A stretch of DNA of 64,000 bases from Frondihabitans peucedani (GTDB taxonomy: Bacteria > Actinomycetota > Actinomycetes > Actinomycetales > Microbacteriaceae): the NCBI RefSeq assembly GCF_039537585.1, contig NZ_BAABAU010000002.1:1-64000 (forward strand), given 5' to 3'. Under the pieces are notes generated by a model that was not told the DNA's origin, ran no database searches, and saw only the letters and a program-made list of their open reading frames with translations. The first letter of the stretch is position 1; each line of letters opens with the position of its first letter. The translations under genes were made by a program, and so were the position numbers. Positions 52,360 to 61,734 of the stretch are shown here, in pieces.

Positions 52360-52566
52360 ATGGAACCGGCCTCCTCGTTCCGCTCCCGCCGAAGGTCTCG
52401 TCAGCCTCAGGCGGAACAGCGGATGCGTCGTATGCCTCCGAGCATCCTGCGGGGCGGTGTCGTCGCGGTCGTCCTCATTGCGGGAATGGTGCTCCTAGGA
52501 GAGATCGCCATTTATGCGGTCGGCTCGGCCACCGCTCCTCACCCGACCAGCACCCTTCATCCATAA
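52360..52566 (+). CDS. Small single-span membrane protein
   Basis: A 68-residue protein with an Arg-rich N-terminus (RSRRRSRQPQAEQRMRRM) and one membrane segment (GGVVAVVLIAGMVLLGEIAIYAV near 33-55). AGGAC lies about 7 bases upstream of the ATG. No family is recognised. Confidence 0.5.
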   Translation: MEPASSFRSRRRSRQPQAEQRMRRMPPSILRGGVVAVVLIAGMVLLGEIAIYAVGSATAPHPTSTLHP

Positions 52567-52720
52567 CGCGCCTCGTCGGGACCTCTCGGGACAAGAAGAC
52601 TCCGCGCGCGACGCACATCGACGACCGACAACGACAGCAACGGTCCCGCAGCCAAGCCCCACATCACATCGCCCCAAGGCGATCCCACAGTTCTCTCGAC
52701 CCGTTATGAAAGGCATGATC

Positions 52721-53404
52721 ATGACCACCACACCCCCATCCGACCCCAACTACGGCACCCCCAGGGGCCGCGACTACACCGCCCCCACCGATGCCGGGCC
52801 GGCTCCCGCGTTCGAACCTTTGGGCGCCGCCGTCGCCGCACAAGGCGCCGGCTCGATTTCCCGCGACGCCGCGATCGCGCGGGAAAAAGAGGAATACGGC
52901 GGCATGAAGTTCGGGGTGGCGTTCTTCGGCTGGTTGACCGCCACCGGCCTCACCGTCCTCCTCGGTGGGATCCTCACCGCGATCGGATACGGCATCAACG
53001 CCACCACCAACGGGGACGCCGCGAACACGGCCAGCAATAACCAGACCACCACAGGTATCGGCGCGGTCATCGTGTTCCTCGTCGTCGTCCTGATCGCCTA
53101 CTTCGCCGGCGGGTATGTCGCCGGGCGGATGACTCGCTTCTCCGGCCTGAAGCAGGGCCTTGCCGTGTGGTTGTGGGCGCTGGTCATCACGATCGTCCTC
53201 GGCGTCATCGGAGCGATCGCGGGCAGCCAGTACAACATCTTGGACCGGATCGGGACGTTGCCGTCGATGTCCGGGCAGATGACCCTCGGCACCACCTTGT
53301 CCGTCCTAGCCGTCGCCGTGATCGCCCTGATCGGGGCACTCCTCGGGGGCCTCGCCGGGATGCGCTACCACCGGAAGGTGGACCGCGCCGGCTACGGCGC
53401 CTAA
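52721..53404 (+). CDS. Multi-span membrane protein, unknown
   Basis: A 227-residue protein: a soluble N-terminus, then segments at FFGWLTATGLTVLLGGILTAI, VIVFLVVVLIAYFAGGYVAG, WLWALVITIVLGVIGAIAG and LSVLAVAVIALIGALLGGLAG. ATG 52721 is chosen because AAAGG lies 7 bases upstream; ATG 52706 is in frame. It resembles actinobacterial stress-linked membrane proteins of unknown role. Confidence 0.65.
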   Translation: MTTTPPSDPNYGTPRGRDYTAPTDAGPAPAFEPLGAAVAAQGAGSISRDAAIAREKEEYGGMKFGVAFFGWLTATGLTVLLGGILTAIGYGINATTNGDAANTASNNQTTTGIGAVIVFLVVVLIAYFAGGYVAGRMTRFSGLKQGLAVWLWALVITIVLGVIGAIAGSQYNILDRIGTLPSMSGQMTLGTTLSVLAVAVIALIGALLGGLAGMRYHRKVDRAGYGA

Positions 53405-53505
53405 CCCCGACCGCCCGGCCCATTAGACGGGGTGGGAGGGCAGAGTCCCCCAACCCTCACCCTCCTACCCTTCCCCTTCCCCACCACCTCTGAAAGCGAC
53501 ACACC

Positions 53506-53556
53506 ATGATCGACCCCAAACCCGGCGGCCGCGACGACGAACCGGCTCGCACCTGA
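53506..53556 (+). CDS. 16-residue leader peptide
   Basis: ATG 53506 opens MIDPKPGGRDDEPART and stops at TGA 53554-53556, overlapping the next start as TGATG. Either it is a short leader coupling translation, or the true N-terminus of the transporter is shifted by a base. Confidence 0.4.
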   Translation: MIDPKPGGRDDEPART

Positions 53557-54683
53557 TGGGCCACCTTCACCGGACTACCCCGCCCGAGCGTGAGCCTTCG
53601 CGGGTGTCGGTGCCCGAGACGCTGTGGTCTGACTCTCTTGGCACGTTCGCGACCCGGTGCTTGCAAGTACTTCTGGTGGCGGCAGTGGCTGTCGCGCTGG
53701 TGTTCGGGATGACGCAGCTGAGCGTGGTGATCATCCCGATCGTCCTGGCGTTGATCATCGCCTCCGCCATGTTCCCCTTGGTTGACTTCCTCCGGAGGCA
53801 TCACGTCCCGTCTGCGGTCGCGACGTGGGTCAGTCTCCTGGCCGTCCTCGGGGTTTTCGGTGCGGTCGTGTGGGTGATTGTCCTGCGCGTGGAGTCGCAG
53901 TTCGGCGACCTGGCGGCCTCTGCGGTGGACGGGGCCGACCAGGTCCGGCGGCTAGCCGGAAACCTCCCAATCAGCGACCAGCAGTTCCAGGACGCCAAAG
54001 CGTCAGTGCTGGATTTCCTGTCGAGCAAACAGTTCGGCACCGGGGCCCTCGCCGGGGTATCCGCGGCCGGCAGCTTCGCCACCTCCGCCGCCGTGTTCGC
54101 AGTGGTGCTGTTCTTCTTCCTCAAAGACGGCCCCCGCATCTGGGCGTTCCTGTGCCGCCCGTTCACCGGGCACCGCCTCGAACGGGCGCAGCGGGTCGGC
54201 GACCAGGCCGTCACAACCCTCGGGGGCTACGTGCGCGGCACTGCCACCGTCGCCCTGGTCGACGCGATCGGCATCGGGGCAGGGCTCCTCATCATCGGAG
54301 TGCCCCTCGCGATCCCGTTGGCGGTGATCGTGTTCATCGCCGCGTTCGTGCCCCTGGTCGGCGCGACCGCCGCGGGGATCCTTGCCGCTCTCGTCGCTGT
54401 GGTCTCCAACGGCCCCGTCGCCGCCCTCTGGGTCGTTGCCGTGGTGGTGTTGGTGAATCAGCTCGAGGGCAACTTCCTTCAACCCGTCGTGATGGGCCGC
54501 ACCCTCAAACTGCACCCACTCGTCATCTTGATCGCCCTGACTGCGGGCACGATCCTCGGCGGGATCGTGGGAGCCATCTTGTCGGTTCCCCTGGCTGCGA
54601 CGGCGTGGGGGATCGTCACCATCTGGAACGGGCCGGACAAACCCGCGGAATTCGCCCGCCAGAAACGACCCGAACATTCCTGA
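53556..54683 (+). CDS. AI-2E/PerM-type transporter
   Basis: A 375-residue membrane protein of the AI-2E family with eight segments. Signature parts: VIIPIVLALIIASAMFPLVDFL, the soluble loop with DQVRRLAGNLP, FFLKDGPRIWAFL, LGGYVRGTATVALVDAIGIG, IVFIAAFVPLVGATAAGILA, and NFLQPVVMGRTLKLHPLVIL. Exported substrates vary across the family and cannot be told here. Confidence 0.88.
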   Translation: MGHLHRTTPPEREPSRVSVPETLWSDSLGTFATRCLQVLLVAAVAVALVFGMTQLSVVIIPIVLALIIASAMFPLVDFLRRHHVPSAVATWVSLLAVLGVFGAVVWVIVLRVESQFGDLAASAVDGADQVRRLAGNLPISDQQFQDAKASVLDFLSSKQFGTGALAGVSAAGSFATSAAVFAVVLFFFLKDGPRIWAFLCRPFTGHRLERAQRVGDQAVTTLGGYVRGTATVALVDAIGIGAGLLIIGVPLAIPLAVIVFIAAFVPLVGATAAGILAALVAVVSNGPVAALWVVAVVVLVNQLEGNFLQPVVMGRTLKLHPLVILIALTAGTILGGIVGAILSVPLAATAWGIVTIWNGPDKPAEFARQKRPEHS

Positions 54684-54762
54684 CCCGAAGAGCCCCCGTC
54701 GTCCGACTGGACCTCCTGCGCTGGGACTCGACGGTGGTGCTGCCGTTCGATATTGGGCGTTA

Positions 54763-55443
54763 TTACCTGCGGTGCTGAAGGTGAACGAACGTGCGGTGGT
54801 TTCCCATCCGGTGCTGCACCGGGTAGAGCCCCGCGCGTGCGGCATACCCGGTAAGCGGGACAGCGCCGATTTCGGCCCACGGGAACGTGTCCGAACGGTC
54901 CCCACCATCTGCCGAGGCGAGATGCGCCACAAACACGTCGTTACGGTCTGCCTCAGGGTGTGTTTCCACGATCACCGTCCCGCCCGCGGCGAGAAGGTCC
55001 CGGCACCGGGCCAGCAAGGCGGCAGGGTCAGCGCCAATCCCGACGTTGCCATCCAGCAACAGGATGGTCCCGAACAAGATTTCTCCGGGGAGGGGGTCGA
55101 AGATGCTGCCCGTGATCGCGTTGAACCCCTTCTGTCGCGTGAGATCTGTGGCGGCTTTTTCCGTGTCGATGCCGACAGCGACCAGCCCTGCCTGGGCGGC
55201 CGCGTCGAGCATGCGGCCCGGCCCGCAACCGACATCAAGGACTGGGCCGGCCGCTTCCCGCAGCACGCCCAGATCGGCTTCGTCTGGGCCGTCCAGCCAC
55301 CGCGTCACGGGGAGAAGCTCCTCGGAGCCATCGTTCCGATGCAGAACAAGATTCGTTCGGGTGCGAAGGGCCACCGCATACGAGGCGGACGGACCGCCAC
55401 CAAATACCGGCTCCGCAGGACGTGGGGGGTCGAGAAGCGTCAT
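54763..55443 (-). CDS. SAM-dependent methyltransferase
   Basis: A 226-residue class I methyltransferase: LLDPPRPAEPVFGGGPSASY (3-22), VLDVGCGPGRML as the cofactor motif near 73, VAVGIDTEKAA, and ILLLDGNVGIG near 130. Start ATG 55443 or 55464; neither has a strong ribosome site. It is divergent from the antiporter gene. The substrate is unknown. Confidence 0.82.
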   Translation of the reverse strand: MTLLDPPRPAEPVFGGGPSASYAVALRTRTNLVLHRNDGSEELLPVTRWLDGPDEADLGVLREAAGPVLDVGCGPGRMLDAAAQAGLVAVGIDTEKAATDLTRQKGFNAITGSIFDPLPGEILFGTILLLDGNVGIGADPAALLARCRDLLAAGGTVIVETHPEADRNDVFVAHLASADGGDRSDTFPWAEIGAVPLTGYAARAGLYPVQHRMGNHRTFVHLQHRR

Positions 55444-55604
55444 AGGTGTCAAGCTGTAGCCCATTTCTCGCTGGCAGGAGCGCCACAGCCGGTGACGTGG
55501 CCTCATTGTCACCAGAACGCAACACCGCTAGGTATCGGCGTCCTTCGCACCGCGGCCTTGGTGCGGCGTTCGGTCACACCCCTGCGACAGGGAAGGATGA
55601 AGCT

Positions 55605-56810
55605 ATGACCGCTGTGCTGCTCGCGTTCGCGATCACCTTGCTGATCGCGATCCTGATTTCGGGGTTTGCGAACCGGACCATTTTGTCCACCACGGTCCTG
55701 TTCCTGGTCGCCGGGTTCCTCCTCGGCCACGGCATGCTCAGCGTCATCACCCTGCAACCCGGCGACCCCGCCGTGTCCACCCTGTCCGAAATCGCCCTCT
55801 TCACGGTCCTGTTCACCGACGGGCAACTCATCGGGATCAAAGACCTCCGAGGCGCCTACCGGCTCCCCGGACGGGCACTGCTGTTCGGGATGCCGCTGAC
55901 CTTCGGTGTGAGTGCCGTGCTTGGCGTGTTCGTGGCTAGTTTGTCGTGGCCGGAAGCGTTCCTGGTCGCGGCCGTGTTGGCGCCGACGGATCCGGTGTTC
56001 GCGTCCGCGATCGTCGGCCGGGTCGAGATCCCCTACCGCCTCCGGCACCTGCTCAGTGTCGAATCCGGATTCAACGACGGCCTCGCCCTCCCCGTGGTCC
56101 TGATCCTGATCGCCTCTAGCGGTGGCCCCACCGTTGATCTCCCGACCCTGATCATCGACCTCGCCGCCGGCATCGGAATCGGCGTCGGTGTCCCCGTCGC
56201 GGTCCGCCTGCTGGCGGCGTTGCCGTTCTTCGGCGCCACCAAGCTCTACACAGTGCTGGCGCCAGTGGCAACAGGACTTTTGGTTTTCGGGGTGACCGCG
56301 GCCACGGGCGCGAACCCGTATCTTGCCGCGTTCAGTGCGGGGATCACGATCGCTAGCGTCGCACCCGAAGCCCGCGACGCATTTAGAGAGTTCGGGGAGA
56401 TCATTAGCGAACTCGTGAAACTGTTCGCCATCTTGATCTTCGGCGCCCTCATCACCCCCACGATCCTCGCGGACGTGCCCATCAGCGGCTACCTCTTCGC
56501 CGTGTTGTTGCTGATCGTTGCCCGCCCGATCGGTGTCGAGCTCGCCCTGCTGCGGAGTGAGCTCGGATGGCAGGAACGCCTCACCGCCTCCTGGTTCGGA
56601 CCGAAAGGATTCGCCTCCGTCCTCTACGGGCTCCTCGTCCTTGAAAGCGGCGCCGTGCACTCGGCGGCGTTGTTCCACCTGATCGTGATCGCGATCGCTG
56701 TCTCCATCGTGGCGCACTCGTCCACTGACGTCCCGATCGCGGCGGCGTTCTCTCGGATGGAGAAAGAACTGCCCGCTACGACGAAGCCCCAACGGATTGA
56801 CTCCGCTTGA
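55605..56810 (+). CDS. Cation/proton antiporter (NhaP/CPA1 type)
   Basis: A 401-residue transporter with twelve or so membrane segments. The CPA1 core is visible: LAPTDPVFASAIVGR near 125-140 and SVESGFNDGLALPVVL near 155-170 (the ND pair of electroneutral exchangers), and SWFGPKGFASVLYGLLVLE near the end. GGAAGG lies upstream of ATG 55605. Its 3-prime 180 bases recur, diverged, at 62312-62511. Confidence 0.9.
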   Translation: MTAVLLAFAITLLIAILISGFANRTILSTTVLFLVAGFLLGHGMLSVITLQPGDPAVSTLSEIALFTVLFTDGQLIGIKDLRGAYRLPGRALLFGMPLTFGVSAVLGVFVASLSWPEAFLVAAVLAPTDPVFASAIVGRVEIPYRLRHLLSVESGFNDGLALPVVLILIASSGGPTVDLPTLIIDLAAGIGIGVGVPVAVRLLAALPFFGATKLYTVLAPVATGLLVFGVTAATGANPYLAAFSAGITIASVAPEARDAFREFGEIISELVKLFAILIFGALITPTILADVPISGYLFAVLLLIVARPIGVELALLRSELGWQERLTASWFGPKGFASVLYGLLVLESGAVHSAALFHLIVIAIAVSIVAHSSTDVPIAAAFSRMEKELPATTKPQRIDSA

Positions 56811-56829
56811 TCTTGAGAAGCAGAGAAAG

Positions 56830-56961
56830 CTATTCGTTGCTCGAGGACGACGACTCGGTTGTGGTCGATTCCGTGTGCGTCGTGGTGGTCGTTTTCTTCG
56901 TCGTGTCCCCGTCTTGGGTGTGAGTGGTGGCCTCTGTCGTTGTATTTTCGTCGTCGCTCAT
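56830..56961 (-). CDS. Small Thr/Ser-rich protein
   Basis: A 43-residue hydrophilic protein: SDDENTTTEATTHTQDGDT and then T/S/E runs ending ESSSSSNE. Such low-complexity peptides may be spurious, but it is a clean minus-strand frame convergent with the antiporter. No function can be given. Confidence 0.4.
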   Translation of the reverse strand: MSDDENTTTEATTHTQDGDTTKKTTTTTHTESTTTESSSSSNE

Positions 56962-57115
56962 GGGTGCACCGTACTCGGAAGGCATCGGACGTCGCTCGCG
57001 CCGCTGAGAACGGAGCCGGTGTCTTCGTTGGCCTCGTAGGAGAGCAAAACCCTGACGGTTTTTGTCGCAACTTGGGAAGACTGCAGACGGCCACAGGTTG
57101 GTAGCCACCGGTCAC

Positions 57116-58145
57116 TCAAGGTCCGCTGCGGCCGCCGACTCGCTCGTGGGGTGCCGGACGGTTGCGGAGCTGTTCGCCGTCGTGGATGACGTCGGCTTTC
57201 TGCTGCTCGCGCTTTCGGATGCCCCTGTCATCGCGCAAGGGAAGCTGAAGGTTTTTTTCGGAGGGCAGTCCCTCTCGGAGTTGCCTTGCCCTTAAGGTTT
57301 CGGTGTCGATTTCGGCGCCGAAGAGTACCGCGAGGTTCAGGATCCAGATCCACAACACCAACACGATGACCCCGCCGATGGTTCCGTAGGTTTTTTTTGT
57401 TGTAGTGAGAGAAGTTCGCAACGTAGAACGCGAACCCGGCCGACGCGACCGCCATCCCGGCGAGGGCGATGACTGCCCCGATACTCGTCCACCGGGCCTT
57501 CGGCGGAACCACGTTCGGGGTGACGCGATACAGCATCGCCAGGACCGCGATCCCGAGCGCCACCAGCAGCGGCCAGCGGAGAATGCCCCATACGATCACC
57601 GCCGTTTCGCCCAGACCGACGAGCTCCCCGAGGGTCTCTGCGATGGGTCCGGAGATGACGAGGACAACCCCCATGATGGCGATCACGATCAGCAAAGCAA
57701 CCGTCACGGCCAACATGACGGGGGCGACGACCCAGAATGGGCGGCCCTCCTCGACCCGGTAGACCCGGTTCATCGCGCGGGAGAACGCGCGTACGTACCC
57801 GGACGCGGACCACAACGCTGCAAGAATTCCCACGAGGAGAGCGAAGCCCGCGCTGGGGGAGGCGATGAGCTGCTCAATGGGTTGTTGCAGCAACGCGACG
57901 GCAGTTGTTGGTGCGACGCTTTGGACGATGTTCAGAAGGGCCGTGGTCGTGGCCTTGGCCTGACCAACGACGCCAAGAAGGCCCACGATCGCTAGCAGCG
58001 CCGGGAAGACGGACAAGAGCGCGTGGTACGTGAGGACCGCGGCCAGGTCGGTGCATCGGTCCCACAAGAATTCCTGGGCGGCACGCCGAACAACATGCAA
58101 CCAGATCCGTCTTTTCAGCTGTGAGAGCAAATCGGTGTCCGCCAC
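57116..58145 (-). pseudogene. YihY/BrkB membrane protein with an A8-tract frameshift
   Basis: From GTG 58145 the frame encodes a YihY-type protein (LAAVLTYHALLSVFPALLAIVG, LWSASGYVRAFSRAMNRVYR, VTPNVVPPKARWTSIGAVIALAG near 215-235, YVANFSHYNK). Homology then switches frame to KTYGTIGGVIVLVLWIWILN and LAVLFGAEIDTE, ending at 57116. The break is at a run of eight A (plus-strand T 57392-57399); seven A would restore one protein of about 342 residues, and the 1030-base span is one more than a multiple of three. It could be a sequencing error, slippage-based variation or decay. Confidence 0.8.
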
Positions 58146-58351
58146 GTGCTTGAGTGCTCTTTTCCCTTTGCCCCCGGCAGTATTACGCCGTGCGATGTCG
58201 CCGTTGTCCGTGCAACACCCGTGACGCGGACGAAGCAGTAATGCTCAGCGCGCCCGGGATGAGTGCGTGTCTTGGTGCCGCCCGAACATGAGTGGCGGGT
58301 GGTGGTCCTTGCTTCGAACCATGCCTTGGATGACCTCGTGTGGGAATGTTC

Positions 58352-59476
58352 TCATAACGTACTTTGTAGGCAGCCGCTAGGGGCGGCAGGATCGGCCTTC
58401 TCTGCGCAGGTAGAGCCAATCTCTTTTCGTTCTCTTCTTATCCTGGTGGTGACATATTGCTGGCGATCCATCCAGGTGACGACCGCAGCGTGGGGGCTGG
58501 TAAGGACCGCTATCAGCACGAGGTAGGTACCGAGGTTCATGGTACGGAGGGTCGCGGCAAGGCCGACGAGCAGTCCGATCGCGATCACGGTGATTGGCCA
58601 TGCTTGCCGGAGGAATCGAGCTAATGGGCGTAGAAGCAAACCCTTTTGGAGGTCACGATGGGAATCCTGGTCGGTGAGTTCCAAGCGGAGAATGTGGCGG
58701 ACAGAGTGCCAGAGCGTGAAGTAGAGACCGACCGCGAGCACTGGTGGGACGACGGCGAAAAAGGCGATCAAGACGATCATTTCGCTGATGTGGCGCCGCA
58801 GGGGCTGGTGTGAACGGTGGAGGATGAAGGTGGACGCCAGCGCCAGGACGAGGACAACGATTCCGGCACAGATGCGGATGCCGGGGGAAGTTAACGCGCC
58901 AAGCACGAGGGCATGATCCGTGCCTGTGGAGCGGGCCGTTTGGTTGATGACGTTTGCGTAGGAGGCGGGGTGGCAAGCGAGGGGCACCAGCATCGGGAGT
59001 GCCCCGCGAAGCGCGACGGTAATGCCGGAGCCGATTCGAGTGGGGGCGGCGTTGCCAAAGAAGTGATCGATGTAGAGATCTCCTTGTCCCCAGTGGAACC
59101 ACGTCAGCAGGAGAAATAGTGCGAACCCGCATAACGGGTTCAGCGCCCAGATAGCTGCTGTTGCACCCCCGACAACCAGGTAGGTGATCACGATGACGGC
59201 GATCGACTGCCAGGTGCGCGTTCCCGGTCGTAGACGCGCAGGGACGAGGTGATCTAGGGCGCCGTGAGGTAGACCGAACACGACGATGCTGATGGCGAAG
59301 GGGATCAGTTGAATGGCCATCGGGATCGGACGGCCGGCCAGGGCGAGCGCGGCGGCGGTCACGGTGACGAGGACCAGTGTGACGGTCACTGGAGTGAGGA
59401 CCCAGCGAATAATCAGGTGGCGGAGTGAGTCGTCTACCGGGCCTGAGGGGTTTGTTTTGACCGTAGTGGCGGTCAT
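58352..59476 (-). CDS. blh: Brp/Blh-type beta-carotene 15,15-prime dioxygenase
   Basis: A 374-residue membrane enzyme that splits beta-carotene into two retinals. The conserved histidines lie in VFGLPHGALDHLVPARL, LTWFHWGQGDLYID and LWHSVRHILRLE, with a further PHAAVVTWMD near the end; about eight membrane segments. ATG 59476 overlaps the crtY stop by 4 bases. It is the last gene of the rhodopsin operon and supplies the chromophore. Confidence 0.9.
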   Translation of the reverse strand: MTATTVKTNPSGPVDDSLRHLIIRWVLTPVTVTLVLVTVTAAALALAGRPIPMAIQLIPFAISIVVFGLPHGALDHLVPARLRPGTRTWQSIAVIVITYLVVGGATAAIWALNPLCGFALFLLLTWFHWGQGDLYIDHFFGNAAPTRIGSGITVALRGALPMLVPLACHPASYANVINQTARSTGTDHALVLGALTSPGIRICAGIVVLVLALASTFILHRSHQPLRRHISEMIVLIAFFAVVPPVLAVGLYFTLWHSVRHILRLELTDQDSHRDLQKGLLLRPLARFLRQAWPITVIAIGLLVGLAATLRTMNLGTYLVLIAVLTSPHAAVVTWMDRQQYVTTRIRRERKEIGSTCAEKADPAAPSGCLQSTL

Positions 59477-60738
59477 GCGGGGACCAATCGAAGCCGCTCC
59501 AAGAAAGTGGTCCAGGCAGCGCGGATGAAGCGTCGTTTCGGGAGGACGGCGATGATTCGGAGCTCGTCGAGGACGGTGGAATGTTCGGTGAGGAAACGGA
59601 CAGTGAGGGGACCAGGGAGTCGGCCAAAAAGGCGTTGGAATGTGTCGGGTGCGTGTTCTGGTTGGTCTCGGAGAAATCGCAGGAAGATCGCATCCAAGAG
59701 CCGCGTCCGCCAAGAGTCCGTGATGAGGGGGACGGGTGACCCGTCCCGGATCGCCTCGGCCGTTCTAGTGGCGTGCTGTTGGATGCGGGTGAACGCGTAT
59801 CCGGTGCTGGGACGGGTGGCGCCGGCACGGACACCGATCGCGGGAACCGAACCACGCGCTGGGGGAGTGTCGGTCATGGGAATGTTGCCGGCCTCTTGTG
59901 CGGTGACTTCCCACTCGTGTGCTTGGAGGCCCCACCGACTGGTCAGGTAGGAATTGATGACGTTCCGGAAGGGTTCGTCGCCGTGCGAGTCGGGCCTGAA
60001 CTCGGTGCACTCGACGAGCGCATCCGTCGGGCTGACCGGGAGCACGTACATGAACTGCACCGGCCCGTTGGGGGCCTGAACGGTGAAGTCCATCAGAGTC
60101 ACCGTGCTGGTGTCGAACACGGGTTTGGTGGTGTGCACCCACAGGCCTAGGAAGCGTTGCTGCAACCGGGTACGCCCCTCCGGGACGGGGTCGAGGTGTG
60201 CAGGCCCACGCCCATCGAGGGTGGTCGGCGCCGTGACAGTGCCAAGGGCGGTGGAGGTGACGAACGAGTTGGATTCCTGGCGCACATCGGCGATATGGAG
60301 GCCGGCGACCGTCGCTGCCGCGCCGGTGTGAGTAAGTCTGCGGGTCATCGCCTGGCGGTAGTCAGCCGCGTGAATCATTCGATATGGATGGTGAGGGTCG
60401 GAGCCGATGGACGTTCCGGTGGAGGTTCGGATTTCCCATTGGTCCCAGGTGCCCGTGACGGCCTCGGGGACGGGGTTTTCTCCTTGATCCCAGAAACACC
60501 AGGTGCGCGGGTCGGGGCCGGTTCTTCCATCCAGGACCACGACACTTTGATCCGGCAGGAGGCGGTGCAAGGCCACGGCTGTGGCAAGGCCCGCGCACCC
60601 ACCGCCGAGGATCGCGATGTCCGCAGCGACCGGGAATATATTCTCCCGGACCGCTCGGCGGAGGAAGCCCCGTTGAGGAGTCCCCTTCGCCGAGGCGGTC
60701 GTGGTGGCGGTACCGGACGGGTCAGTGCCGAGCGTCAT
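59473..60738 (-). CDS. crtY: Lycopene beta-cyclase
   Basis: A 421-residue flavoprotein converting lycopene to beta-carotene. It has the dinucleotide site ADIAILGGGCAGLATAVAL near 38-56, CFWDQG, the DGRGP motif, FMYVLPVSPTDALVECTEF and AGNIPMTD, and ATRPSTGYAFTRIQ near 327. The start at 60738 lies inside the rhodopsin gene end (17-base overlap). No crtE, crtB or crtI is in the window, so lycopene must come from elsewhere in the genome. Confidence 0.9.
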   Translation of the reverse strand: MTLGTDPSGTATTTASAKGTPQRGFLRRAVRENIFPVAADIAILGGGCAGLATAVALHRLLPDQSVVVLDGRTGPDPRTWCFWDQGENPVPEAVTGTWDQWEIRTSTGTSIGSDPHHPYRMIHAADYRQAMTRRLTHTGAAATVAGLHIADVRQESNSFVTSTALGTVTAPTTLDGRGPAHLDPVPEGRTRLQQRFLGLWVHTTKPVFDTSTVTLMDFTVQAPNGPVQFMYVLPVSPTDALVECTEFRPDSHGDEPFRNVINSYLTSRWGLQAHEWEVTAQEAGNIPMTDTPPARGSVPAIGVRAGATRPSTGYAFTRIQQHATRTAEAIRDGSPVPLITDSWRTRLLDAIFLRFLRDQPEHAPDTFQRLFGRLPGPLTVRFLTEHSTVLDELRIIAVLPKRRFIRAAWTTFLERLRLVPA

Positions 60739-61621
60739 GCTCAGCGTGTGCTTCGCTCCACCGCATTTGCGGGGCAACACCATCGGACAGCTTCTCCGAG
60801 GACACCCAGACGGCCTCCGGCAGGGTGTCGACGCCGAGGGTGACGTCCTGGGAGGAGCGAATCTTGGCAATCTTGTGGATCATCGTTCCGAAACCGACCT
60901 TCGCGATGATGTCCGCTATGGAAAGGATGACCTGCATCCAGGTGATGATGGCTCCGCCGTGACCCCAGCCCTGGAGACCGAAGATCACCGGGTACGCCAG
61001 CCACGTCACGACCAGAAGCATGCCAGCGTTGCGAAGGGTGGCGGCAGCTTCCGTGCCGGCGAGATCGCGGCGGCCCTTGACGACGATGTAGACGATGAGG
61101 ACGTACAGGATCACCATGAAGATGCCAGAGATGATGCCCCATAGCCACAGGGCGCCCATTTTCGTTCCCGAGTCGACGACGACCCCACCGATATAGCCGG
61201 TAGAAATCATTAGGAACGCGGCGCCGACGCCGATGACCCGGAGCCGACGCGCCGCGGCCCCCGCCAGGGTGGCAACAGCGAGCAGTTCGATGATCAAAAG
61301 TGGGACGGTGACTGTCCAATCGAAGTATCTGGGCGCCCAGGACAGGAGTGCGTTCGCATTCGGGATCCACATGTTCCCGCGACGCTGGTACCCAATCGCG
61401 AATTCGACCACGAGAAGCACGTAAGACAAGAAAGCGATCCCGGTGATGGCCATCCCGGCGTAAATGCCGCCTCGGTACCTCGAGGTGACCTCGTTACGGG
61501 ATGTCCAGGACTTGACGAAGAATGCAAACAGCGCCAGGCCGGCCACGGAGAGGGCGTAGATGATGATCGAGTGTTCCGCGAGGGTCAGGTGTGCTTGCCA
61601 GGGTGAGAGTGAGTCTTGCAT
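60722..61621 (-). CDS. Microbial rhodopsin, probable outward proton pump
   Basis: A 299-residue seven-helix retinal protein. Helix C reads RYFDWTVTVPLLIIE, giving D101-T105-E112, the DTE set of proteorhodopsin-type proton pumps. Helix G reads SIADIIAKVGFG with the retinal Lys at 241. Leu-109 at the tuning position predicts green absorption. Helix B has FLSY (Ser-66) where proteorhodopsin has the His that pairs with the counter-ion, which is unusual. The C-terminal tail of about 45 residues is soluble. First gene of the operon with crtY and blh. Confidence 0.92.
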   Translation of the reverse strand: MQDSLSPWQAHLTLAEHSIIIYALSVAGLALFAFFVKSWTSRNEVTSRYRGGIYAGMAITGIAFLSYVLLVVEFAIGYQRRGNMWIPNANALLSWAPRYFDWTVTVPLLIIELLAVATLAGAAARRLRVIGVGAAFLMISTGYIGGVVVDSGTKMGALWLWGIISGIFMVILYVLIVYIVVKGRRDLAGTEAAATLRNAGMLLVVTWLAYPVIFGLQGWGHGGAIITWMQVILSIADIIAKVGFGTMIHKIAKIRSSQDVTLGVDTLPEAVWVSSEKLSDGVAPQMRWSEAHAEHDARH

Positions 61622-61717
61622 CAGAGCCTTTCGGGGTCGAAGAAAGTGAGATCACCTAAAGCTTGCTCTGTGACAAGTGTTTGCGTCCAAAAAGTGGACG
61701 ACATTCCCACCATTCGG

Positions 61718-61734
61718 GGGACAAATATTGTCCC
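61718..61734. promoter_or_regulatory. Perfect palindrome, probable MarR operator of the rhodopsin operon
   Basis: GGGACAAATATTGTCCC is a 17-base perfect palindrome midway between the divergent rhodopsin and marR genes. It is followed by CTAAGCAA (61734-61741) and TTGCTTAG (61769-61776), a second pair of inverted 8-base arms. Confidence 0.7.
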
